Assembly (NCBI GenBank): GCA_024508855.1
Contig: JANINJ010000088.1
Coordinates: 34,401 to 98,400, forward strand
From: Xanthobacteraceae bacterium
Lineage (GTDB): Bacteria; Pseudomonadota; Alphaproteobacteria; Rhizobiales; Xanthobacteraceae
Direction: 5' to 3'
Length of the DNA: 64,000 nucleotides
A program made the position numbers and the translations under genes. Below, in pieces: positions 17,604 to 25,791 of this stretch; the stretch's first letter is position 1; each line of letters begins with the position of its first letter. Under the pieces are notes generated by a model that was not told where the DNA came from, searched no databases, and was given only the letters and a program-made list of their open reading frames with translations.

Positions 17604-19133
17604 ATGGGTGATCACTCGCGTCGGGATATTCTGAAAACCTCGCTCGGCCTCGCCGCTGGCGTGGCTTTTATTCCCCTCCAGCACGCGAGTATCGCGATGG
17701 CAGACACAGCATCCTCACCCATGACGGCCGCCGAAATCGTTCAGGCGATTCATGCCAAGAAAATCACCGCCGTCAGCGTGGTGCAGGCCGCGATCGAGCG
17801 CGCCGAGAAACTGAAAGACCTCAACGCGCTGATCTTCCTGAACAAGGATGCGGCACTGGCTGCGGCGCGCGATGTCGATAGCGGCAAGATCACCGGCCCC
17901 CTCGCCGGCCTGCCGATCGTGGTCAAGGACAACATCAACACCAGGGACATGCCGACCACCGGCGGGACGCCCGCGCTACAAAATGCGCGCCCGAAAAACA
18001 ATGCGCCCTCACTGCAGAAACTGATCGATGCCGGCGCCATCATCATCGGCAAGGCTAACATGCACGAACTGGCGTTCGGCATCACCAGCACCAATCTGTC
18101 GCCGTTCGCGGGACCGGTGAAGAATCCCTACGACACCACGCGGATTCCTGGCGGCTCGTCCGGCGGTACAGCCGTTGCCATCGCCGCAGGCATCGTCACC
18201 TGCGGGCTCGGTACCGACACCGGCGGCTCGACCCGCGTTCCGGCTGCGCTCACCGGTATCGTCGGGCTGCGGCCTTCGGTCGGCAACGGCGGTGCGCGGC
18301 GACGCTACAACGACGATCACGCCGTCGTTCCGATCAGCCACACTCGCGATACGGTGGGACCGATGGGCAAGACGGTGGCCGACGTCGCGCTGCTGGATTC
18401 CGTCATCACCGGCACGGTGATGGCGGCGGCCGAGGATCTCAGCGGCAAGCGCCTCGGCGTGCCGCCGTCGATGTGGAGCGGGCTCGACAAGAGCTTGCAG
18501 GATGTCGTTGACGCGGCGCGCAAGAAGCTGACCGATGCCGGAGCCGTTCTCGTCGACAAGGACATCGACGGGCTGTTCGACCTCAACGCCAAGCTGTCGT
18601 TCCCGATTGCGCTGCACGAGCCGATCGAGGACATTCCTGCTTACCTGAAAGCCTCCGGCATCGAAGCGATCACGCTGGCAGATATCGCCGCGAAGATCGC
18701 AAGCCCGGATGTGAAAGGCGCGTTCGGCGCCATCACCGCCGATGCCTTCGGCAAGGCCTATCCGGATGCCGTCGGCACGCTGCGCCCGCAACTGCAGAAG
18801 TTGTACGAGAGCTACTTCCGCGACAACAATCTTGACGCAATCCTGTTTCCGACCACCATCGCCCCCGCCCCAGCGATCGATACCGCCAAAGGCTCCGGCG
18901 AGATGTCGATCAATGGCGGCAAGCCGGTGCCGACCTTCGACACCATGATCCGCAACACCGATCCGGGCAGCAACGCCGGCATTCCGGGCCTGTCGCTGTT
19001 CGCCGGCATGACAGCGAGTGGATTGCCCATTGGGTTGGAAATCGATGGCCCGGTCGGCAGCGACACGACGCTGCTGGGTCTCGGGCTGTCGATGGAAAAG
19101 CTGTTCGGAGACGCGCCATCGCCGAAGGTGTGA
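17604..19133 (+). CDS. Tat-exported amidase (amidase signature family) within the paa cluster
   Basis: A 509-residue amidase with a twin-arginine signal: SRRDILKTSLG near residues 5-15, then a hydrophobic stretch ending about residue 36, so it is predicted to be periplasmic. Catalytic motifs are complete: PIVVKDNINT (Lys), GGSSGGTAVAIAAG and GTDTGGSTRVPA (Ser pair). It lies between paaK and the paaABCDE operon. A reasonable inference is that it releases an aryl acid such as phenylacetate from an amide outside the cytoplasm, with PaaK then activating it, but the substrate cannot be read from sequence. Confidence 0.92.
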   Translation: MGDHSRRDILKTSLGLAAGVAFIPLQHASIAMADTASSPMTAAEIVQAIHAKKITAVSVVQAAIERAEKLKDLNALIFLNKDAALAAARDVDSGKITGPLAGLPIVVKDNINTRDMPTTGGTPALQNARPKNNAPSLQKLIDAGAIIIGKANMHELAFGITSTNLSPFAGPVKNPYDTTRIPGGSSGGTAVAIAAGIVTCGLGTDTGGSTRVPAALTGIVGLRPSVGNGGARRRYNDDHAVVPISHTRDTVGPMGKTVADVALLDSVITGTVMAAAEDLSGKRLGVPPSMWSGLDKSLQDVVDAARKKLTDAGAVLVDKDIDGLFDLNAKLSFPIALHEPIEDIPAYLKASGIEAITLADIAAKIASPDVKGAFGAITADAFGKAYPDAVGTLRPQLQKLYESYFRDNNLDAILFPTTIAPAPAIDTAKGSGEMSINGGKPVPTFDTMIRNTDPGSNAGIPGLSLFAGMTASGLPIGLEIDGPVGSDTTLLGLGLSMEKLFGDAPSPKV

Positions 19134-19152
19134 CGCGGATATCACGGCCCTC

Positions 19153-19244
19153 TCGTCGTGGCCGGATTTATTCCGGCCATCCACGTCCTGGTAGTGGCTC
19201 AGTAAGAAAGACGTGGATGGCCGGGACGAGCCCGGCCATGACGA
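19153..19244. repeat. Intergenic inverted repeat, GTGGATGGCCGGGA type
   Basis: Two 35-base arms (19153-19187 and 19210-19244) are inverted copies with few mismatches around a 22-base spacer; each arm also contains a GGCCGG...CCGGCC palindrome. It fills the gap between the convergent amidase and paaE genes, so it can act as a bidirectional terminator. The arm sequence resembles a repeat common between genes in Bradyrhizobium and relatives (family from memory). Confidence 0.8.
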
Positions 19245-19258
19245 AGAAATTTATCGCG

Positions 19259-20344
19259 TTACATCTGGTCGTAATCGACTACGACCTTCGCTGATGCAGG
19301 ATGCGCCTGGCAGGTCAGAATAAAACCCGCTTCAAGCTCCCACGGCTCCAGCGAATAGTTCAGCTCCATCGGCGCATCGCCATCGACCAGCTTGGCGCGG
19401 CAGGTCGAGCACATGCCGCCCTTGCAGGCGAAGGGCAGGTCCATACCCGCACGCAACGCGGCATCGAGGATAGCCTCGCCATCGGCCACCGGCACGTCGC
19501 GGCGCTTGCCGTCGATGATCAGCGAGGCGATTGCCTTCGGCGGTGCGCTCGCCGCAACCACCTTCTTCGGCCGCGGCTTGCCGCCCAATTCGGACACGAA
19601 ACGCTCGACGTGAATGCGCTCGTCGGCAATGCCGATCTCGCGACACGTCACTTCGATCTCCTCGCTCATCCCGATCGGACCACAGATGAACACATGATCG
19701 ATGCTCTCAGCCGGCACCAGCGAGCGCAGCAGTACGCGCACCTTGTCGCCGTCGAGACGACCGTGAAGGATCGGAATATCCTGCTCCTCCTGCGAGATGA
19801 CGTGGAACACCGACAGCCGCTCCATGTAGCGGTCCTTCAGTTCCTCCAGCGCCTCGCGGAAGATGATGCCATCGGTCGTGCGGTTGCCGTAGAACAGGAA
19901 GAACTGGCTGTTCGGCTCGCGCGCCAATACGCCGCGGACGATCGACAGGATCGGCGTGATGCCCGAACCCGCGGCGAAGCCGACATGAATGCGCGCCTCG
20001 TCCGGCTTGTGCACAATGCCGAAGCGTCCGGTCGGCGTCATCACGTCGAGCGCATCGCCCGCCTTCAACTCATCGGCGGCCCAATTCGAGAACGCGCCAC
20101 CATCGACCTTCTTCACCGCGATGCGCAGTTCGCCGTCGTCGGGACCGGAACAGATCGAATAGGAACGGCGAACCTCTTCGCCATCCATGGTCGTGCGCAG
20201 CGTCAGATACTGGCCCGGCGCAAATTCATAGTCGCGCGCCAGCTCCTGCGGAATCGCAAAGGTCAGCGATACTGCGTCGGATGCCTCGCGGCGCAGGTCG
20301 CGGACCGCCAGACGATGAAAGCGCGGAGTGGTCGAAGACATCAC
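19259..20344 (-). CDS. paaE: PaaE, reductase subunit of phenylacetyl-CoA 1,2-epoxidase
   Basis: A 361-residue flavin and iron-sulfur reductase that passes electrons from NADPH to the PaaA di-iron centre. The N-terminal ferredoxin-reductase domain has RRSYSICSG (FAD) and GFAAGSGITPILSI (NADPH). The C-terminal plant-type [2Fe-2S] domain has CKGGMCSTCRAKL with the fourth Cys near the end. It is the last gene of the paaABCDE operon, 10 bases after paaD. Two adjacent ATG codons make the first residue uncertain by one. Confidence 0.95.
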   Translation of the reverse strand: MMSSTTPRFHRLAVRDLRREASDAVSLTFAIPQELARDYEFAPGQYLTLRTTMDGEEVRRSYSICSGPDDGELRIAVKKVDGGAFSNWAADELKAGDALDVMTPTGRFGIVHKPDEARIHVGFAAGSGITPILSIVRGVLAREPNSQFFLFYGNRTTDGIIFREALEELKDRYMERLSVFHVISQEEQDIPILHGRLDGDKVRVLLRSLVPAESIDHVFICGPIGMSEEIEVTCREIGIADERIHVERFVSELGGKPRPKKVVAASAPPKAIASLIIDGKRRDVPVADGEAILDAALRAGMDLPFACKGGMCSTCRAKLVDGDAPMELNYSLEPWELEAGFILTCQAHPASAKVVVDYDQM

Positions 20345-20354
20345 AGCAGAACCA

Positions 20355-20855
20355 TCAATGGCATTTGAAATAATCGAACGGCTCGCGGCAACTCCTGCAG
20401 CGCCACAGCGCCTTGCACGAGGTCGAGCCGAATTCGGACAGCGTCTCGGTGTCGGTCGAGCCGCATTGCGGACAAGCTACCTGCTCGACACCGAACAGCG
20501 CGCGACGGCCGCTACCGGCCTGCGGCGGCGCGATGCCGTAATCCCTCAGCTTGCGGCGGCCATCGTCGCTCATCCAGTCGGTGGTCCAGGCCGGCGACAG
20601 CACCGTGCGCACCTTGGGCTTGCGAAAGCCCGCCCGCGCCAGCGCCACCTCGATCTCGACCGCGATCATGTTCATCGCCGGACAACCTGAATAGGTCGGC
20701 GTGATCGCGATCTCGACCTCACCGTCGTGCACCGTCACGTCGCGCAGCACGCCGAGGTCGGCGATGGTCAGCACCGGGATTTCCGGATCGACCACCTGCG
20801 CTGCCGCGTTCCATGCGCGTTGCCGCAGATCGCTATCGTGGGCGGTGAGGCTCAC
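20355..20855 (-). CDS. paaD: PaaD, maturation factor of phenylacetyl-CoA epoxidase
   Basis: A 166-residue protein with an N-terminal DUF59/MIP18-like domain (VVDPEIPVLTIADLGV, TPTYSGCPAM) and a C-terminal four-Cys metal site (CPQCGS...CRSCREPF). PaaD is thought to help assemble metal centres of the epoxidase complex. The open frame runs well upstream, but within paaC. The GTG at 20855 overlaps the paaC stop as GTGA and has GGGAG upstream, so it is the likely start. A GTG one codon earlier is the alternative. Confidence 0.94.
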   Translation of the reverse strand: MSLTAHDSDLRQRAWNAAAQVVDPEIPVLTIADLGVLRDVTVHDGEVEIAITPTYSGCPAMNMIAVEIEVALARAGFRKPKVRTVLSPAWTTDWMSDDGRRKLRDYGIAPPQAGSGRRALFGVEQVACPQCGSTDTETLSEFGSTSCKALWRCRSCREPFDYFKCH

Positions 20856-21631
20856 CACGTCGCTCCCGGAAACGTTCGCTGCATCGATTGCAGTTCGCTG
20901 AGCAGATGGCCGAGATGCTCGGTGTGTTGGCCGATCCGACCGCCCTTTTGCATCCAGTCGTTGGCCGGCAATTTCAGTGTCGCCTCGTCGATCACGCGCG
21001 CCACCGTGGCGAGCCATTGCGTTCGCAGTGACTCCGGATCGATCGCAATGCCGGCGTCGATCAGGCCGCGCTCGCTGTCGTCGACCGCAAACATCTCGCC
21101 AGTGAAGGCCCACAGATCGTCCACCGCCAGCTGCGCGCGGCGATGGCTCTCTTCGGTGCCGTCGCCGAGCCGCACCATCCACTCGGACGAATGCCGCAGA
21201 TGATAGGCGCTCTCCTTCTCGGATTTCGCCGCGATCGCGGCCAGCGTCGTGTCGCGCGAAGCCATCATCGCCCGCCAGTACAGATCGGAAAACGCCGCAT
21301 AGAAGAACTGCCGCGTCATCGTGCGCGCGAAATCGCCGTTGGGCTGCTCCAGCAGCAACAGATTGCGATATTGCCGTACGTCGCGCAGGTACGCGAGCTT
21401 GTCCTCGTCGTTATCCTTGCCCTCCACCTTGGCTGCGTAGCCATAAAGCTCGCGCGCCTGTCCGAGCAGGTCGAGGCCCATATTGGCCATCGCCATGTCT
21501 TCTTCCATCATCGGCGCGTGGCCGCACCATTCCGACAACCGATGGCCGAGAACCAGCGCATCGTCGGCGCGGCGCAGCACGTACAGCACCAGCGGCGTTT
21601 CGGAAACCGTGATCGAAGCTGCGGTCATCAC
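20852..21631 (-). CDS. paaC: PaaC, structural subunit of phenylacetyl-CoA 1,2-epoxidase
   Basis: A 259-residue ferritin-like helical protein that pairs with PaaA in the multicomponent epoxidase. It has the PaaC features RLSEWCGHAP and LGQARELYGYAAKVEG, and it lacks the full set of metal-binding ExxH motifs, in line with its known non-catalytic role. Its start overlaps the paaB stop by four bases and its stop overlaps paaD, so the operon is tightly coupled. Confidence 0.95.
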   Translation of the reverse strand: MMTAASITVSETPLVLYVLRRADDALVLGHRLSEWCGHAPMMEEDMAMANMGLDLLGQARELYGYAAKVEGKDNDEDKLAYLRDVRQYRNLLLLEQPNGDFARTMTRQFFYAAFSDLYWRAMMASRDTTLAAIAAKSEKESAYHLRHSSEWMVRLGDGTEESHRRAQLAVDDLWAFTGEMFAVDDSERGLIDAGIAIDPESLRTQWLATVARVIDEATLKLPANDWMQKGGRIGQHTEHLGHLLSELQSMQRTFPGATW

Positions 21632-21915
21632 ATATGTCCGACTTCTTCCGGCACGTCGTAAAACGTCGGATGCCGGTAGATCTTGGATTCCGCTGGTTCG
21701 AACATCATGCCCTTCTCGGACGGATCGGACGCCGTGATGGCGCTCGACGGCACCACCCAGATCGAAAGCCCCTCGCCGCGCCGCGTGTAGATGTCGCGCG
21801 CTGCCTGCAGCGCCAGCGTTGCATCGGCGGCATGCAGCGAGCCGACATGCTTGTGCGCAAGACCGTTACGGCTGCGGATGAAAACTTCCCAGAGCGGACT
21901 GTTCGGTGTGGCCAT
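21628..21915 (-). CDS. paaB: PaaB, small subunit of phenylacetyl-CoA 1,2-epoxidase
   Basis: A 95-residue protein matching PaaB: WEVFIRSRNGLAHKHVGS, AARDIYTRRGEG and the C-terminal YRHPTFYDVP. PaaB bridges PaaAC units in the complex. The frame extends 21 codons upstream into paaA, but MATPNS at 21915 directly follows GGGAGG and gives the usual family length, so that start is chosen. It follows paaA by about 16 bases. Confidence 0.95.
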   Translation of the reverse strand: MATPNSPLWEVFIRSRNGLAHKHVGSLHAADATLALQAARDIYTRRGEGLSIWVVPSSAITASDPSEKGMMFEPAESKIYRHPTFYDVPEEVGHM

Positions 21916-21931
21916 GATTTCCTCCCTGAAA

Positions 21932-22924
21932 CTATTCGGCAGCCTGAGCTGTGCGCCGGCTCTCGCGCTTTGCGGCATAGGCCGCGGCAGCCTCGCGCAC
22001 CCAGGCGCCTTCCTCGTGCGCCTTGCGGCGCGCGGCCAGCCGGTCGCGGTTGCACGGGCCGTTGCCTGCCAGCACCTGCTTGAACTCGGTCCAGTCGATC
22101 TCGCTGTAACGCCAGTGTCCTTCGGAGTCCTGCGTCATGCCGGGATCCGGAATCGTAAGCCCGAGGAACTCCGCCTGCGGCACCGTCGCATCGACGAATT
22201 TCTGGCGCAGTTCGTCATTGGAGAAGCGCTTGATCTTCCATTTGGTCGAGGTGTCGCTGTGCTGGCTCGCCTGATCCGGCGGACCGAACATCATCAGCAC
22301 CGGCCACCACCAGCGATCCAGCGCATTCTGCGCCATCGCCTTCTGCTCCTCGGTGCCACGCGCCAGCGTCAGCATGATCTCGAAACCTTGCCGCTGATGG
22401 AACGACTCTTCCTTGCAGACGCGGATCATCGCGCGCGCATATGGCCCGTACGAACAGCGGCACAGCGGAATCTGATTCATGATCGCCGCGCCATCGACCA
22501 GCCAGCCGATCGCGCCGATGTCGGCCCAAGTCAGCGTCGGATAATTGAAGATCGACGAATATCTGGACTTGCCGCTCAGCATCGCATCGACCAGTTCTTC
22601 GCGCGACGAGCCGAGCGTTTCCGCTGCCGCATAAAGATAGAGACCGTGGCCGCACTCGTCCTGCACCTTGGCAAGCAGCGCCGCCTTGCGCCGCAGCGAC
22701 GGCGCGCGGGTGATCCAGTTGCCTTCCGGCAGCATGCCGACGATTTCGGAATGGGCGTGTTGGGAAATCTGCCGCGTCAGCGTCTTGCGATAGGCCGCGG
22801 GCATCCAGTCGTTCGGCTCGATGCGCTCGTCGGCATCAATGCGGGCCTGAAACGCGGCTGCACGCGTTGCGTCCTCAACGAAACGATCTTCACCGTCGGA
22901 CGAATTGAGCGCCTGCGTATACAT
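21932..22924 (-). CDS. paaA: PaaA, catalytic subunit of phenylacetyl-CoA 1,2-epoxidase
   Basis: A 330-residue di-iron oxygenase subunit that epoxidises the ring of phenylacetyl-CoA. Two ExxH metal motifs are visible, [10 protein letters not shown] and [13 protein letters not shown], in a ferritin-like helical protein of normal PaaA length. It is the first gene of paaABCDE, and the 5-prime region (22925-23032) is unusually AT-rich and holds a promoter candidate. The paaX gene ends upstream on the same strand. Confidence 0.96.
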   Translation of the reverse strand: MYTQALNSSDGEDRFVEDATRAAAFQARIDADERIEPNDWMPAAYRKTLTRQISQHAHSEIVGMLPEGNWITRAPSLRRKAALLAKVQDECGHGLYLYAAAETLGSSREELVDAMLSGKSRYSSIFNYPTLTWADIGAIGWLVDGAAIMNQIPLCRCSYGPYARAMIRVCKEESFHQRQGFEIMLTLARGTEEQKAMAQNALDRWWWPVLMMFGPPDQASQHSDTSTKWKIKRFSNDELRQKFVDATVPQAEFLGLTIPDPGMTQDSEGHWRYSEIDWTEFKQVLAGNGPCNRDRLAARRKAHEEGAWVREAAAAYAAKRESRRTAQAAE

Positions 22925-22951
22925 GGGCGACCCTCCCTATGATTTCCCGCC

Positions 22952-22979
22952 AATGTATAACATAATTAATATTCGTCAA
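22952..22979 (-). promoter_or_regulatory. Candidate paaABCDE promoter in an AT-rich stretch
   Basis: On the minus strand, TTGACG (22974-22979) is followed after 16 bases by TACATT (22952-22957), 28 bases upstream of paaA. The surrounding 50 bases are far richer in A and T than anything nearby. A clear PaaX or TetR operator was not found here by eye, apart from the TTGAC half-site. This is a weak call. Confidence 0.4.
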
Positions 22980-23032
22980 GATATTTTTGTAACATATTTT
23001 CTGCAAGGACCATCAGATCGCGCCCCTTCCCA

Positions 23033-23899
23033 CTAATCCTGATAGCGGCGTTTCAGCCCGGGACCGGGCGGCGGCAGCGGACCGGCTTCATTCGAGCCAT
23101 TCCGGTCCAGCCACCGTTCGGATGGCCCAAGCAGCCCGAGGAAAATATCGCGGCACAGCCGGCGTGCAGCCGCCGCCGGCCAATCGTGTGGCAGCAGCGC
23201 TGCCGGCAACAGCGGGTCGCGCAGGATGACCCGGCGATAATGGTGGTTCATCAGAATGCGCGCGGTAAATGCTTCGGCGTCGGACAATGGCTCGCTACGA
23301 TCGATCCACTGCCGCAGCGGCTCGAACGTCCGGATGAATTTGAGATAGGCCTCGGCGATACGATCCAGCGGCCAGCTTTCGCTGAGCAAGCGTCGGCCGC
23401 TGTCGTCTTCGGCCGACACTTCGAGCCGAATGGCGCCGCGCGCACTCTCCGGAATGGGAACGCCGGAGGGCGCGACCCAGACGCCCGGCAGCGGACTGCC
23501 AAAGCCGGCATCCTTGAGCGCATCGCGCGACACGTCACGGTCGCCGCCATTGCCGATCAGCAACAGTTCGAAGCGCCCCGTCCAGTCTGGCGCGCGCGGA
23601 TGATAGACGTGGACCATGGCGGCGTCGAAGGTCTCGCGGCCCTTGTCGGCCAACCGGTAAAAGCTGTTGCGACCGACCTTGTTGCGCGCCAGCCAGCCGT
23701 CTGCCGCAAGCCGCGACATCGCCGTGCGCACCACGCCACTGTCGATATCGAGCGTCTCGAAGAATGCCAGCAGCGTACCGAGCCAGACCGAGCCACCGCG
23801 CGGCACGATCGCATCGCCGAACACGGTGATGGCGAGTGACCCGGTGCGGGACGGTTCGCGCTTGAGCTGATCGACGATACGGGTGAGCGGATGGGGCAT
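23033..23899 (-). CDS. paaX: PaaX family transcriptional repressor
   Basis: A 288-residue regulator of the PaaX family: N-terminal winged helix with LAITVFGDAIVPRGGSVWLGTL and VRTAMSRLAADGWLARNKVGRNSFYRL, then the central and C-terminal domains of normal length. In E. coli, PaaX represses paa genes and is released by phenylacetyl-CoA. Here it lies just upstream of paaA on the same strand and divergent from a TetR gene. The frame allows an earlier start at 23911; MPHPLTR at 23899 is preferred. Confidence 0.93.
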   Translation of the reverse strand: MPHPLTRIVDQLKREPSRTGSLAITVFGDAIVPRGGSVWLGTLLAFFETLDIDSGVVRTAMSRLAADGWLARNKVGRNSFYRLADKGRETFDAAMVHVYHPRAPDWTGRFELLLIGNGGDRDVSRDALKDAGFGSPLPGVWVAPSGVPIPESARGAIRLEVSAEDDSGRRLLSESWPLDRIAEAYLKFIRTFEPLRQWIDRSEPLSDAEAFTARILMNHHYRRVILRDPLLPAALLPHDWPAAAARRLCRDIFLGLLGPSERWLDRNGSNEAGPLPPPGPGLKRRYQD

Positions 23900-23987
23900 C
23901 GTCCACCGCATAGCGCGTTTGGCGCGACGACGCCAAGTTTCGCGTGCGCTCCCTACCCGACCCCGCCGATGCCAGCCGGGGATAATA

Positions 23988-24009
23988 ATTGACCAGTTGG
24001 ACGGTCAAT
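23988..24009. promoter_or_regulatory. Inverted repeat operator between paaX and the TetR gene
   Basis: Perfect 7-base arms ATTGACC and GGTCAAT flank an 8-base spacer, preceded by ATAATA. The site sits in the divergent promoter region, 81 bases upstream of the TetR start and 89 from paaX. It shares TAATAATT and CGKTCAAT at identical spacing with the site at 14911-14930. It is probably bound by the TetR protein encoded next to it (autoregulation); this is inferred. Confidence 0.65.
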
Positions 24010-24089
24010 GCGAAAGTATTGCCCGACCGCGCGGCCGAACCTCCGCCGGCCACCGGCTTGCCGGACACCAGCGAAGTTTTGGGGACTGC

Positions 24090-24782
24090 ATGGCTCGCAC
24101 GCGCGCGAACGACTACGACAAGAAACGTCTGGGCATTCTCAGCCAATCGGCCGTCTTGTTCGCGCAGCACGGATTCACCGGCACCTCGATCACGATGATC
24201 GCGGAGGCCTGCGGCGTCTCCAAGGCGCTGATGTACCACTATTACAATTCCAAGGATGATGTGCTGTTCGACCTGCTGGCCGATCATCTCAATCATCTCG
24301 TTGCCGTCGTGGAAGCGGCAGCGGTTACAGCGAAGGACGGCAAGGAACGTTTGGTTGCGGTTTCCACCGCATTGCTCGAAGCCTATCGCGGCGCGGATGC
24401 CGAACATCAGGTGCAGATTTCGAGCCTGAAACTGTTGCCGCAAGCGCAGCAGTCCGTGCTGAAAGAGCTCGAGCGCAAGCTGGTCGTGATCTTTTCCGAT
24501 GCGATCGCGGCCGCCCTTCCCGCGATGGCTGACAAGCACGATATCCTGAAGCCGCTGACGATGTCGCTGTTCGGGATGCTGAACTGGCATTACCTGTGGT
24601 TTCGCGACGGCAAGGGCATGTCACGCGAAGCCTATGCGCGCATGGCCGCTGGCCTCGTGCTGGCAGGCGCCGAAGACGCCGTCACCTCGGTCGGCCCGAT
24701 CACTCCAACGGCATCCGCGAAACGCGCTTCGACCAGAAGGAAAACAGAAAAGGCGCGTCCCGTTGCAGGACGCGCCCTCTGA
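24090..24782 (+). CDS. TetR family regulator, PaaR-like by context
   Basis: A 230-residue TetR protein. The N-terminal helix-turn-helix reads TSITMIAEACGVSKALMYHYYNSK; the ligand domain follows, and the last 20 residues are a basic tail (RRKTEKARPVAGRAL). TetR repressors called PaaR control paa genes in betaproteobacteria, so the position divergent from paaX and the shared operator with paaG support that role. The start is the ATG at 24090; the frame is open upstream without a good start. The DNA for the C-terminal tail doubles as the terminator of the converging hydrolase gene. Confidence 0.88.
   Translation: MARTRANDYDKKRLGILSQSAVLFAQHGFTGTSITMIAEACGVSKALMYHYYNSKDDVLFDLLADHLNHLVAVVEAAAVTAKDGKERLVAVSTALLEAYRGADAEHQVQISSLKLLPQAQQSVLKELERKLVVIFSDAIAAALPAMADKHDILKPLTMSLFGMLNWHYLWFRDGKGMSREAYARMAAGLVLAGAEDAVTSVGPITPTASAKRASTRRKTEKARPVAGRAL
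24739..24776 (-). terminator. Rho-independent terminator of the converging hydrolase gene, inside the TetR coding end
   Basis: A 9-base perfect stem (GGCGCGTCC at 24752-24760 and GGACGCGCC at 24768-24776) with a 7-base loop is followed on the minus strand by TTTTCTGTTTT. It lies 42 bases past the stop of the minus-strand hydrolase and inside the last codons of the plus-strand TetR gene. Confidence 0.8.
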
Positions 24783-24817
24783 ATTTCATTCTTGATGTAG
24801 CGCCCAGCGCGCCGCGC

Positions 24818-25588
24818 TTACCTGTCCGGATCCGGATAAACCAGGCTGCGCAAGCCGCCGCGATCGAACGGCTTCCATTCGCCCTCCGGCTGCGCAAGCC
24901 GATCGGCGATCGCATAGACAGCGGCCGGATGATGGCCCATGCCGCAGTGGCTGCTTTCCACTTCGATATTTTCGGAGTGGCTCGACGGCTGCTCCATACA
25001 GCCCTGCCACGCGCAAACGCCATCGGTGCGGCTGAAGATCGCCGTGGTCGGCACCGGCGGCGTTGAAGACAACGCTCCGCCGAAGCGCTCGTCGGCATCA
25101 TCGGCGCGGCGGCCGCTGGTGAATTCATAGACGCGCCACGCATTGGTCGACTTCGGGCTGCCCGCGAACGGACTGCCGAGCGTAATCACCGAGCGCACAT
25201 GATCGGGCATCATCTTGGCGAGCTGACGCGCGTACAATCCGCCGAGACTCCAGCCGATGAGGCTGACCTTGCGGCCGTGTGTTTCGTAAAGTTCGCGGAC
25301 CAGGTCCATCATCGCGGCCTGCACGCCCGGGCGCAGACCGTAGTTGCGGCCCTGGCGCCAACCGCTGACCACATAGCCGCGATTCTTCAGGAAGCTGCGC
25401 AGCGGTCGAGTAGATGTATCACTCGCCATCAGGCCCGGCAGCACCAGGACGGGATGACCGTCGCCGCGCGGCGCAAGACTGAGCATCGGAAGCGCACCAA
25501 GGAAGGCGCCGAGTTCGGGAAGCGCGCGGCCTTCCAGAAACATCAAAGTTCTGGACGGCGGCCGCAACGGCAGGGCAGCAGCGGACAT
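24818..25588 (-). CDS. Alpha/beta hydrolase
   Basis: A 256-residue alpha/beta hydrolase with VLVLPGLMASD (oxyanion side) and nucleophile elbow GWSLGGLYAR; a late HCGMGHHP region may give the catalytic His. It resembles lipase-like or PGAP1-like hydrolases. The start at 25588 follows AAAGGAA. It is a single gene with its own terminator lying inside the converging TetR gene. No substrate can be assigned. Confidence 0.87.
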   Translation of the reverse strand: MSAAALPLRPPSRTLMFLEGRALPELGAFLGALPMLSLAPRGDGHPVLVLPGLMASDTSTRPLRSFLKNRGYVVSGWRQGRNYGLRPGVQAAMMDLVRELYETHGRKVSLIGWSLGGLYARQLAKMMPDHVRSVITLGSPFAGSPKSTNAWRVYEFTSGRRADDADERFGGALSSTPPVPTTAIFSRTDGVCAWQGCMEQPSSHSENIEVESSHCGMGHHPAAVYAIADRLAQPEGEWKPFDRGGLRSLVYPDPDR

Positions 25589-25791
25589 CTAGTTTCCTTT
25601 CGTATCCGGCTCCGGTTACCGTCAGGCAACGGGCTCGGCCAATCGATAAAATACGTAAAAGTCTCGCAACGCCCGATGACATACGGCCGTCATATAATAA
25701 GCTATGGACAGGTTTTGCCGATTTCAAGCGCTTTAATGGACTTGCGGGACGCCCGGACGGCTGTCAGCCGCCTTAGGCGAATGACGATTCG

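Noticed and set aside
22951..22990. PaaX operator upstream of paaA
   Set aside because: The region is AT-rich, with only short AAT/ATT arms. It does not show the spaced inverted repeat known for PaaX in E. coli, so no operator is claimed.
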